A DNA stretch of 34,752 nucleotides from Flavobacteriaceae bacterium (GTDB taxonomy: Bacteria; Bacteroidota; Bacteroidia; Flavobacteriales; Flavobacteriaceae): positions 1-34,752 of the forward strand of contig JABHGH010000082.1 of the NCBI GenBank assembly GCA_018672145.1. The letters run 5' to 3'. The first letter of the stretch is position 1. Every line of letters starts with the position of its first letter. Shown in pieces: positions 23,092 through 30,041 of the stretch. The translations under genes and the position numbers were made by a program. The notes beneath the pieces were generated by a model. It ran no database searches, was not told where the DNA came from, and saw only the letters and a list, made by a program, of their open reading frames with translations.

Positions 23092-24101
23092 TACATCAAG
23101 ACGTTTCGCTTAAAACATACAATAGTTTTGGAGTCGCTGCAGATGCTTCGCTTTTTGCAGTAGCAAAATCAGTTGATGACCTTCAGACAATTTTACGCGA
23201 TCAACGTTTTGCCTCAGCTTGGATTTTGGGAGGTGGTAGCAATACTCTGTTTTGCAAAACCCCTCGACAACCCATACTCCATGTGGATATTCCAGGGCTC
23301 GATGTGATCACTGAAGAAGGGAATGAGGTTGTTATTCGTGTTGGCGCAGGCGTAAACTGGCACGAACTTGTTATGTGGTCACTAGATCGTGGATATGGTG
23401 GCTTAGAAAACTTGGCCCTTATTCCGGGAAATGTAGGTGCTGCACCGATACAAAATATTGGTGCCTATGGCGTCGAACTCAAAGATGTTTTTGAACACTG
23501 TACGTTGGTCTTTAGAGAAACCCAAGACATACAGGTTTTTTCTAAAGCAGATTGCCAATTTGGGTATAGAGACTCTATATTCAAAGGTGAACTCAAAAAC
23601 AAAACGGTGATCACTGAAGTCTGTTTTCGATTGCAAAAATCCAACTATAACTTACAAACGTCCTATGGCGCAATTGAACAACAGCTCGCAGAACAAAACC
23701 ATCATTTGCTAACCCCTAAAGATGTAGCAAATGCTGTGATTGCGATACGCACACGAAAACTCCCTGATCCCAAAAAGCTGGGGAATGCGGGGAGCTTCTT
23801 CAAAAACCCCATTGTAGAGGATAAAACATTTTGGAAACTCAAGGAATCTCATCCTGAAATCCCACATTTCAAGCTCGCTAACGACAGCTATAAAATTCCC
23901 GCTGCGTGGATTATCGAACAAGTAGGGCTTAAAGGAACTCGAGAAGGTGATGTTGGAACACATGAAAATCATGCGTTGGTTTTGGTTAACTATGGAAACG
24001 CAAGTGGACAGGAAATCACTGATTTTAGCAAAAAAATACAAAACGAAGTGCAAAAGCATTTTGGGATTACACTCACACCAGAAGTCCATTTCTGCTGTTA
24101 A
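23088..24101 (+). CDS. murB: UDP-N-acetylenolpyruvoylglucosamine reductase
   Basis: FAD/NADPH enzyme that makes UDP-N-acetylmuramate for peptidoglycan. 337 residues, type I (E. coli-like, with the extra Tyr-loop region around FGYRDSIFKG). FAD-binding motifs ILGGGSNTLF, IPGNVGAAPIQNIGAYG are present. The catalytic Ser is in GNAGSFFKNP and the catalytic Glu in TPEVHF near the C-terminus. Start codon overlaps the aminotransferase stop by four bases. Confidence 0.96.
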   Translation: MIHQDVSLKTYNSFGVAADASLFAVAKSVDDLQTILRDQRFASAWILGGGSNTLFCKTPRQPILHVDIPGLDVITEEGNEVVIRVGAGVNWHELVMWSLDRGYGGLENLALIPGNVGAAPIQNIGAYGVELKDVFEHCTLVFRETQDIQVFSKADCQFGYRDSIFKGELKNKTVITEVCFRLQKSNYNLQTSYGAIEQQLAEQNHHLLTPKDVANAVIAIRTRKLPDPKKLGNAGSFFKNPIVEDKTFWKLKESHPEIPHFKLANDSYKIPAAWIIEQVGLKGTREGDVGTHENHALVLVNYGNASGQEITDFSKKIQNEVQKHFGITLTPEVHFCC

Positions 24102-24104
24102 TAC

Positions 24105-24112
24105 TATCTTTA
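24105..24112 (+). promoter_or_regulatory. Possible -7 box of the small Cys protein gene
   Basis: TATCTTTA differs from TAnnTTTG in the last base only and ends four bases (TAGC) before the ATG at 24117. The start of the sigma-factor operon would therefore be leaderless. Confidence 0.4.
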
Positions 24113-24116
24113 TAGC

Positions 24117-24326
24117 ATGAAACTCTTTTTACTTACTGTTTTACTTGTTGGACTTGCGTTTGCAGGGATTGCCATTAAAATATGGGCAAAGAAAGATGGC
24201 GAATTTGCGGGGACTTGCGCAAGCCAAAGTCCTTTTCTAAACAAAGAAGGCGAACCCTGTGGTTTGTGTGGCAAAATGCCGGATCAACAGGCCAACTGCG
24301 ACACTCCCAAACCACAACACAATTAA
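24117..24326 (+). CDS. Small single-pass membrane protein with four Cys
   Basis: A 69-residue protein: one N-terminal hydrophobic helix (about residues 3-23), then a soluble tail with C34, C48-x-x-C51 and C61. The CGLCGK element at 48-53 looks like a zinc knuckle or a redox CxxC. I know similar short proteins annotated only as membrane or secreted protein in flavobacteria. It lies just upstream of a sigma factor gene, where an anti-sigma factor would be expected, but it is far too short for a classical one. Function is unknown. Confidence 0.75.
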   Translation: MKLFLLTVLLVGLAFAGIAIKIWAKKDGEFAGTCASQSPFLNKEGEPCGLCGKMPDQQANCDTPKPQHN

Positions 24327-24359
24327 CATTCATTTTTAGATTTGTTATTTTTAGCATCT

Positions 24360-24920
24360 GTGAAGTTGCAACAAAAAGAAATTACCGAACTTATTCATGC
24401 TGCCAAACGTGGAGATCAACATGCATTTCGACAATTGCTGGACCTACATTGGAACGAACTCTATGGCTTTTTGATTAAGCGCACAGAAAACGACAATGAC
24501 GCCGAGGATTTGTGTTTGCAAGCTTTTTCCAAAGCATTTGACAAAATCGATTTATATAATCAAGATTACTCTTTTGCCACTTGGCTCACATCAATTGCCA
24601 AAAACTTACATGTCGATATATTGCGTAAAGAAAAAATTCGAACTCACAAATCTAGTACTACAGATGAAATCGCCAAAGAGTTGATTGATGAAACACTAGG
24701 ACCCGAAGACCAACTCATTCGATCCCAAAATCTAGATAAACTTTTGGAGCAAATCCGGACGCTCAAACCGATGTATAGAGACATCATTCAACTTCGTTTT
24801 TTTCAAGAACTCAGTCATAAAGAAATCGCTGCGCAATTAAGTCTATCGGTAAGTAACGTAAAGGTTAGGCTTTTACGTGCCAAAAAACTAATGGCCATAA
24901 TCATCAAAGAACAAAAATGA
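24360..24920 (+). CDS. ECF-type RNA polymerase sigma factor
   Basis: A 186-residue sigma-70-family factor with only regions 2 and 4. Region 2 (about 22-90) includes the -10-recognition helix region DAEDLCLQAFSKAFDK and FATWLTSIAKNLHVDILRK; region 4 (about 130-180) includes YRDIIQLRFFQELSHKEIAAQLSLSVSNVKVRLLRAKK with a helix-turn-helix. The chosen start is GTG at 24360; an open frame back to TTG at 24342 would add six residues overlapping a promoter-like TATTTTTA (24346-24353). No anti-sigma gene with the usual ZAS/FecR-like domains follows; the stop overlaps the Nramp-like start (ATGA). Confidence 0.88.
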   Translation: MKLQQKEITELIHAAKRGDQHAFRQLLDLHWNELYGFLIKRTENDNDAEDLCLQAFSKAFDKIDLYNQDYSFATWLTSIAKNLHVDILRKEKIRTHKSSTTDEIAKELIDETLGPEDQLIRSQNLDKLLEQIRTLKPMYRDIIQLRFFQELSHKEIAAQLSLSVSNVKVRLLRAKKLMAIIIKEQK

Positions 24921-26131
24921 ATACCTTTAAAAAATTAGGTCCTGGACTATTGTTTGCAGGAGCAGCAATCGGAGTTTCCCATTTGGTTCAATCTACACGT
25001 GCTGGCGCCGACCATGGCTTAGGTTTGCTTTGGGTATTACTTTTGGTCAACTTTTTTAAATATCCCTTTTTCCAATTTGGCCCACGCTATGCCCTTGCGA
25101 CAGGTGAGAGTTTGCTCGCTGGTTATGCAAAACTTGGTCGGGGGGTTATCCTCACTTATTTTGTGCTTACACTAGCCACTATGTTCACCATTCAAACGGC
25201 CGTCACAATTGTAACGGCAGGTCTTGCTGTTGAGCTCTTTGGCATCTCATCAAATATCGTCTTATGGAGTGTGATCATCACAATGCTGTGTGTCACCACC
25301 CTCTCCTTTGGGCGTTTTGGATTATTGGATCGTGGCATGAAAATAATTATCGTCATCCTAAGCATTAGCACACTTATTGCTGTGACCCTAGCCTTTGATC
25401 AACCGCATAATCTAAACTGGAAACAAGTTCTTCCAACATCAACCGCAGGTGTCACTTTCCTTATTGCGTTCATGGGTTGGATGCCTGGTCCACTCGACAT
25501 ATCGGTATGGCATTCTTTGTGGTCAATTGAAAAGAAAAAGCAAAATAAAGAATTGACATTCAAAGAAAGTTTATTTGATTTCAATGTAGGTTTTGTTACT
25601 ACGATTGTTCTCGGAATCTGTTTTGTTTTTTTAGGTGCATTTGTCATGTTTGATAGTAACGTTGGTTTTTCAAAAGGAGGCGGTGCTTTTGCGCAACAAT
25701 TGATTGCGCTTTATACCAGCAGTTTGGGTGATAGCGCATATTGGCTTATCGGAATAGCGGCTTTTACAACAATGTTTAGCACCACGTTAACCACACTAGA
25801 CGCTTCGCCACGAGCAATGGCTAAAACCGCTCAAATCTTGCGATTACCAATCATCACTTCGTCCTATATCTTTTGGATTATTGTCTTGGCATTGGGCACT
25901 TGTATGATTTTCTTTTTCTTATTATCAAACATGGGGCTACTGGTAGAAATCGCTACGATTCTCTCCTTTATCACAGCTCCCTTTTATGCATTAATGAACT
26001 ATTTGCTTGTCTCTGGAAAACATATGCCTGTTGCCCATCGACCAAATATGGGGATGCAAGTCTGGTCTTGGGCAGGCATGCTCTTTTTGAGCGGATTTAC
26101 AGTTTGGTACTTGAGAACTTTACTGTTTTAG
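24917..26131 (+). CDS. Nramp-related divalent metal transporter with atypical metal site
   Basis: A 404-residue inner-membrane protein of the Nramp/LeuT-like fold, about 11 helices. Typical Nramp proteins bind metal with DPGN in helix 1 and MPH in helix 6. Aligning GPGLLFAGAAIGVSH with the family places G19-V20-S21-H22 where DPGN should be, and helix 6 reads MPG (189-191) instead of MPH. The family identity is clear, but the substrate (Mn, Fe, Mg or something else) cannot be inferred. It is translationally coupled to the sigma factor gene (ATGA) and followed 19 bases later by lipA. Confidence 0.82.
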   Translation: MNTFKKLGPGLLFAGAAIGVSHLVQSTRAGADHGLGLLWVLLLVNFFKYPFFQFGPRYALATGESLLAGYAKLGRGVILTYFVLTLATMFTIQTAVTIVTAGLAVELFGISSNIVLWSVIITMLCVTTLSFGRFGLLDRGMKIIIVILSISTLIAVTLAFDQPHNLNWKQVLPTSTAGVTFLIAFMGWMPGPLDISVWHSLWSIEKKKQNKELTFKESLFDFNVGFVTTIVLGICFVFLGAFVMFDSNVGFSKGGGAFAQQLIALYTSSLGDSAYWLIGIAAFTTMFSTTLTTLDASPRAMAKTAQILRLPIITSSYIFWIIVLALGTCMIFFFLLSNMGLLVEIATILSFITAPFYALMNYLLVSGKHMPVAHRPNMGMQVWSWAGMLFLSGFTVWYLRTLLF

Positions 26132-26141
26132 TGTATCTTTG
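26111..26141 (+). promoter_or_regulatory. Promoter of lipA
   Basis: TTG at 26111-26113, 20 bases, TATCTTTG at 26134-26141 (full TAnnTTTG match), then nine bases to the lipA ATG. The -33 lies inside the end of the Nramp-like gene, so lipA can be transcribed independently of that operon. Confidence 0.6.
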
Positions 26142-26150
26142 TGGTGTTCT

Positions 26151-27026
26151 ATGAAAACTGAAACGCTCAAACAAAAAACCAAGCACACGCCAAAGCCTAA
26201 ATGGCTAAGGGTCAAGCTACCTACAGGAAAGAAATACACCGAACTTAGAGGACTGGTTGACAAATACAATCTCCATACCATTTGCACCTCGGGTAGCTGT
26301 CCTAACATGGGTGAATGTTGGGGAGAAGGCACTGCAACCTTTATGATTTTGGGGAACATATGTACGCGCTCTTGTGGATTTTGTGGTGTGCAAACTGGTC
26401 GTCCTGAGACTGTAGATTGGGCAGAACCAGAAAAGGTAGCACGCTCCATCAAAATCATGAAAATAAAGCACGCTGTACTTACTTCAGTTGATCGAGATGA
26501 CTTAGCTGATATGGGTTCTATCTTATGGGCAGAAACTGTTCAAGCGGTTCGTCGTTTGAGCCCTGGAACAACCATGGAAACCCTGCTTCCAGATTTTCAA
26601 GGAATTGAAAAACATATTGATCGAATTGTAGCTGTCATGCCTGAAGTGATATCACATAACATGGAAACCGTTCGTAGACTGACAAGGGAAGTGCGTATTC
26701 AAGCAAAATACGATCGTAGCTTAAAAGTTCTACGATACCTTAAACAGGCAGGGGCTCGCCGTACAAAATCGGGTATCATGCTCGGATTGGGTGAAACAGA
26801 AGAAGAGGTTTTACAAACTCTTCGCGATCTGCGTGATGCTGATGTAGACATCGTGACCATTGGTCAGTACCTACAACCATCAAAAAAGCATTTGCCAGTT
26901 AAGGAGTTTATCACCCCCGATCAGTTTAGAAAATATGAAGTGTTTGGGAAAGAAATGGGCTTCAGACATATTGAAAGTGGCGCGCTTGTACGCTCATCCT
27001 ACAAAGCACACAAACATATTAATTAG
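26151..27026 (+). CDS. lipA: Lipoyl synthase
   Basis: Radical SAM enzyme that inserts two sulfurs into octanoyl groups on lipoyl domains of pyruvate and 2-oxoglutarate dehydrogenases. 291 residues. Auxiliary cluster ligands C45, C50, C56 (C-x4-C-x5-C) and radical-SAM cluster C71, C75, C78 (C-x3-C-x2-C). The C-terminal RSSY motif carries the conserved Ser ligand of the auxiliary cluster. The frame is open to a TTG at 26139, but the ATG at 26151 is preferred because the earlier codon overlaps the promoter box. LipA sacrifices an iron-sulfur cluster each turn, so its position beside a metal transporter is suggestive only. Confidence 0.96.
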   Translation: MKTETLKQKTKHTPKPKWLRVKLPTGKKYTELRGLVDKYNLHTICTSGSCPNMGECWGEGTATFMILGNICTRSCGFCGVQTGRPETVDWAEPEKVARSIKIMKIKHAVLTSVDRDDLADMGSILWAETVQAVRRLSPGTTMETLLPDFQGIEKHIDRIVAVMPEVISHNMETVRRLTREVRIQAKYDRSLKVLRYLKQAGARRTKSGIMLGLGETEEEVLQTLRDLRDADVDIVTIGQYLQPSKKHLPVKEFITPDQFRKYEVFGKEMGFRHIESGALVRSSYKAHKHIN

Positions 27027-27045
27027 GTAAAACACAATATTGTTT

Positions 27046-28044
27046 CTAACAAAATTGGTTTTCAATGGAGGTAAGAAACTTCTCTTCGTTACCCAAAAAC
27101 TTGAGTGCAATTGGTAGGAAAAAAACGTTTTCCAGTAAAGAGCCAATTCGAACATAGTCCTTTTCAGTGGTTAATATAGGAAGTCCCAGAGAAGTTATTT
27201 TTTTTAGATCGGAAGCTGAGAAAAAATGATGGTCTGGGAATTCAAAATGTGTATACTCAGAGGACAAATCATCTAAATAAGAAATTAAAGGCTTGGGGTT
27301 TGCAATTCCTGTTACCAAAACAAATGGTTTTTTAACAAATGAACTTACCTGCATCTTTTTATCTCCCTGGACAACTGAATCATAGGAAATTGATGTGAAA
27401 AATAGATTTTGATTAACGTTTATCCTCAGTTGTTTTGCAAATTTATTTTGTTCTTCATTAGAAAGGTCATCAGGGCATTTTGTAACCACAATCACATCTG
27501 CACGGTTTTTTCCTTTTGAAGACTCTCGTAAATTTCCAGCGGGCAAGACGCAATCATTAAACCAAGGACTTGCATAGGTGGTAAGCAAAATCTGAAAAGA
27601 TGGTTTTAATTTTCTGTGTTGGTAACCATCATCTAGGAACACTGCGTCTAAGGAGGAATGGGTGGTTAATAATTTTTGTATCCCTAAAGGTCTGTTCTTA
27701 GAAACTGCAACTTTTACATGGGGAAATTTTTTTGCCAACTGAAAAGGTTCATCGCCAAGGTCTTCTACCGATGTTTTATGGCCCCCTATAACGAACCCAT
27801 CAGACTGCCTTTTGTACCCCCTACTCAACACCGCTACAGAGTGTTGATTTGAAAATCTACGAAGGAGATACTCAATCATTGGAGTTTTTCCACTTCCTCC
27901 CGTTGAGAGGTTTCCTACTACAATTGTAGGAATGTCAAAACTTTGATGTTTAAACCAATTCAAGTCATAGGCAATGTTGCGAATACGAGTCACTGCATCA
28001 TAAATCAAAGAGAGCGGATACAAAGACTTCCGAAATAGATTCAT
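27046..28044 (-). CDS. lpxK: Tetraacyldisaccharide 4'-kinase
   Basis: Phosphorylates the lipid A disaccharide at the 4' position at the inner membrane. 332 residues. An N-terminal membrane-associated helix (SLYPLSLIYDAVTRIRN) precedes the Walker A motif GNLSTGGSGKT at 44-54. LDDGYQHRKLKP is the family signature with the catalytic Asp pair, and TTEKDYVRI follows near the C-terminus. Confirms an outer membrane with lipid A. Divergent from nif3 with only 36 bases between the ATGs. Convergent with lipA at an 19-base gap. Confidence 0.95.
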   Translation of the reverse strand: MNLFRKSLYPLSLIYDAVTRIRNIAYDLNWFKHQSFDIPTIVVGNLSTGGSGKTPMIEYLLRRFSNQHSVAVLSRGYKRQSDGFVIGGHKTSVEDLGDEPFQLAKKFPHVKVAVSKNRPLGIQKLLTTHSSLDAVFLDDGYQHRKLKPSFQILLTTYASPWFNDCVLPAGNLRESSKGKNRADVIVVTKCPDDLSNEEQNKFAKQLRINVNQNLFFTSISYDSVVQGDKKMQVSSFVKKPFVLVTGIANPKPLISYLDDLSSEYTHFEFPDHHFFSASDLKKITSLGLPILTTEKDYVRIGSLLENVFFLPIALKFLGNEEKFLTSIENQFC

Positions 28045-28048
28045 AAAA

Positions 28049-28056
28049 CAAAATTA
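28049..28056 (-). promoter_or_regulatory. -7 promoter box of lpxK, four bases before ATG
   Basis: The minus strand reads TAATTTTG, TTTT, ATG: a full TAnnTTTG match at four-base spacing. It sits only seven bases from the divergent nif3 box, so two polymerases could not occupy both at once. Confidence 0.55.
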
Positions 28057-28063
28057 TAACATT

Positions 28064-28071
28064 TATATTTG
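28064..28071 (+). promoter_or_regulatory. -7 promoter box of nif3
   Basis: TATATTTG, a full TAnnTTTG match, nine bases before the ATG at 28081. The TTG at 28069 that begins the longer open frame lies inside this box, so it is unlikely to be the translation start. Confidence 0.55.
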
Positions 28072-28080
28072 GGTCTCATT

Positions 28081-29175
28081 ATGAAAATTCATCAGATAAC
28101 ACAAATAATAGAAGAATGGGCCCCTTTAACCTATGCCGAAGATTTTGATAATGTTGGATTGCTTGTCGGAGATGCAAAAGACAAAGTAACCGGAATCCTT
28201 GTCACACACGATTGTCTAGAAGAAGTTGTTGAAGAGGCGATTCAAAAGTCATGTAATCTCATTGTGTGCTTTCATCCTATTATATTTAAAGGAATTACAA
28301 AGTTTACTGGCTCTTCGCATGTAGTTCGAGCTGTCCGAAAATCAATTAAAAACGATATTGCAATTTATGCTATACACACCGCATTGGACAATCAGCCATA
28401 CGGAGTGAGCTATGGATTGAGTTCGGCTTTACAACTAAAAAACACTTCCGTTTTAGTACCCAAAGAAAGTACCTTAAAAAAACTATCTTTTTATGTCCCT
28501 CTTCAAAATGCGGAAAAAATCAAACAAGCATTATTTACTGTTGGCGCGGGAGGCTTGGGGGAGTACGATGAATGTAGTTTTTCTGTTGAAGGAGAAGGTA
28601 GTTTTCGTCCATCCGTAAAAAGCAACCCACATATCGGAGAAAAAGGAAAAAGACATCTGGAGCCAGAAAAACAAGTTCACATGGTCTTTAAAAAACATTT
28701 GGAGAAGGCTCTGATTCAAGCTTTAATGGAAAACCATCCATATGAAGAAGTTGCTTATGAGATTTCGACGCTGGAAAACACAAATCAATCCCTAGGGATG
28801 GGAATGATTGGAGATTTACAGCGTGAGATGAAGCCCGATGTCTTTATAAAATGGGCTAAAGAAACATTGCAGACTCCATCACTGCGGCACAGTAAAGTGA
28901 GCTCTAAATCCATCCAACGGATTGCTGTTTTGGGAGGGTCTGGAAGCTTTGCCATTCGTGCCGCAAAACGCAGAGGTGCTGACGCATACATCACAGCTGA
29001 TCTTAAATACCACGACTTTTTTGAGGGTAATTCTTCTTTTTTATTGGTAGATGCTGGGCATTATGAAACGGAACAACACACAAAAAAATTAATCGTAGAT
29101 TATCTTACAAAAAAATTACCTAATTTTGCAATTCTTTTATCGGAAGTGGAAACGAATCCAATAAATTATTTTTAA
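28081..29175 (+). CDS. Nif3-like dinuclear metal center protein
   Basis: A 364-residue member of the NIF3/YqfO family (also annotated GTP cyclohydrolase 1 type 2), which binds two metal ions; the cellular reaction is not settled. The N-terminal half shows DNVGLLVGD (23-31), VCFHPIIFKG with metal ligand H65, and AIHTALDN. A central PII/CutA-like insert (about 140-240) gives the long YqfO form. The C-terminal half holds VLGGSGSFAIRAAK, TADLKYHDF and VDAGHYETEQ with the remaining ligands. Start ATG 28081 is preferred over TTG 28069. The COG1579 gene follows after two bases, a pairing common in flavobacteria. Confidence 0.92.
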   Translation: MKIHQITQIIEEWAPLTYAEDFDNVGLLVGDAKDKVTGILVTHDCLEEVVEEAIQKSCNLIVCFHPIIFKGITKFTGSSHVVRAVRKSIKNDIAIYAIHTALDNQPYGVSYGLSSALQLKNTSVLVPKESTLKKLSFYVPLQNAEKIKQALFTVGAGGLGEYDECSFSVEGEGSFRPSVKSNPHIGEKGKRHLEPEKQVHMVFKKHLEKALIQALMENHPYEEVAYEISTLENTNQSLGMGMIGDLQREMKPDVFIKWAKETLQTPSLRHSKVSSKSIQRIAVLGGSGSFAIRAAKRRGADAYITADLKYHDFFEGNSSFLLVDAGHYETEQHTKKLIVDYLTKKLPNFAILLSEVETNPINYF

Positions 29176-29177
29176 GC

Positions 29178-29954
29178 ATGGCAAAAAAGACTGAGATTTC
29201 TATTGAGGAGCGTCTAAGAGCGCTTTACGACCTACAATTAATTGATGCTCATATCGACAAGATTCGAAGTGTTCGCGGAGAACTTCCATTAGAGGTTGAG
29301 GACCTCGAAGACGATGTGGCTGGTCTAGTGAAGCGCGTTGAAAACACCAATATTGAGCTAAAGGCTTATGATGATGAAATCAAGGCAAAGAAGAACGGAA
29401 TCGAAACCGCTAAGGAACTCATAAAAAAATACGGGGAACAACAAAAGAACGTTCGCAACAACCGTGCTTATGAATCCCTTACAAAAGAGATTGAATACCA
29501 GGAACTCGAAATTGAATTAGCTGAAAAACAAATTAAGCAACTCAAGGAATTGATCGAGCAAAAAAAGGAGACACTCACTCAAACAGAACAAAAGCTTAAC
29601 GATAGAGAGAGTCACCTCAAACATAAGAAAGAGGAGTTGGACGCTATCTTGGCCGAAACGCAAAAAGAAGAAGATATTCTTCTTAAAAAATCTGCTGAAT
29701 TTGAAAAGAAAGTAGAAGAGCGTTTGGTTGCAGCCTACAAGAGAATAAGAGGTTCTGTAAAAAACGGACTAGCTGTAGTGCCCATTGAACGTGGTGCATC
29801 AGCAGGGTCATTTTTTACCATTCCGCCTCAAGTACAACTAGAGATTGCTTCAAGAAAAAAAATCATCACTGACGAACACAGTGGTAGAATTTTGGTTGAC
29901 GCAGAACTTGCTCAAGAAGAGAGCAAAAAAATGGAAGCGTTGTTTACATTTTAA
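29178..29954 (+). CDS. COG1579 coiled-coil protein, zinc ribbon without Cys
   Basis: A 258-residue protein with an N-terminal antiparallel coiled coil spanning about residues 10-180, rich in Lys and Glu. The C-terminal part (about 190-250) aligns with the C4 zinc ribbon of COG1579, with the retained GSFFTIPPQVQLEIASRKK and HSGRILVD landmarks. The Cys that would bind zinc are absent: the protein contains no Cys in that region, having RGASAGSFF where a CxxC is expected. It therefore keeps the fold outline but not zinc binding. Role unknown; nucleic acid association has been proposed for the family. Co-transcribed with nif3. Confidence 0.82.
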   Translation: MAKKTEISIEERLRALYDLQLIDAHIDKIRSVRGELPLEVEDLEDDVAGLVKRVENTNIELKAYDDEIKAKKNGIETAKELIKKYGEQQKNVRNNRAYESLTKEIEYQELEIELAEKQIKQLKELIEQKKETLTQTEQKLNDRESHLKHKKEELDAILAETQKEEDILLKKSAEFEKKVEERLVAAYKRIRGSVKNGLAVVPIERGASAGSFFTIPPQVQLEIASRKKIITDEHSGRILVDAELAQEESKKMEALFTF

Positions 29955-29969
29955 CAATAACGCTTTTTA

Positions 29970-30001
29970 TTGTGATATTTATCACACTTTTTTTACATTT
30001 G
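29970..30001 (+). promoter_or_regulatory. Promoter of pckA overlapping a CRP/FNR-type palindrome
   Basis: TTG at 29970-29972, 21 bases, TACATTTG at 29994-30001 (full TAnnTTTG match). The -33 end is covered by TGTGATATTTATCACA (29971-29986), a perfect inverted repeat with six-base arms and the TGTGA-N6-TCACA form of E. coli CRP sites; FNR-like regulators use a related sequence. The site is placed where a bound protein would block polymerase, suggesting repression, though activation by a proximal regulator is possible. About 40 bases separate the -7 box from the ATG. Confidence 0.7.
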
Positions 30002-30041
30002 ATTTAAATAACAACCCTCTGAACTAAACTATCAGGGCCAA

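Noticed and set aside
25270..25282. TGTGATCATCACA, resembling a CRP/FNR site
   Set aside because: Spacer is three bases rather than six, and it is inside the Nramp-like coding sequence.
27035..27044. ACAATATTGT palindrome between convergent lipA and lpxK as a terminator
   Set aside because: Only ten bases, no G-C stem, no T run of useful length.
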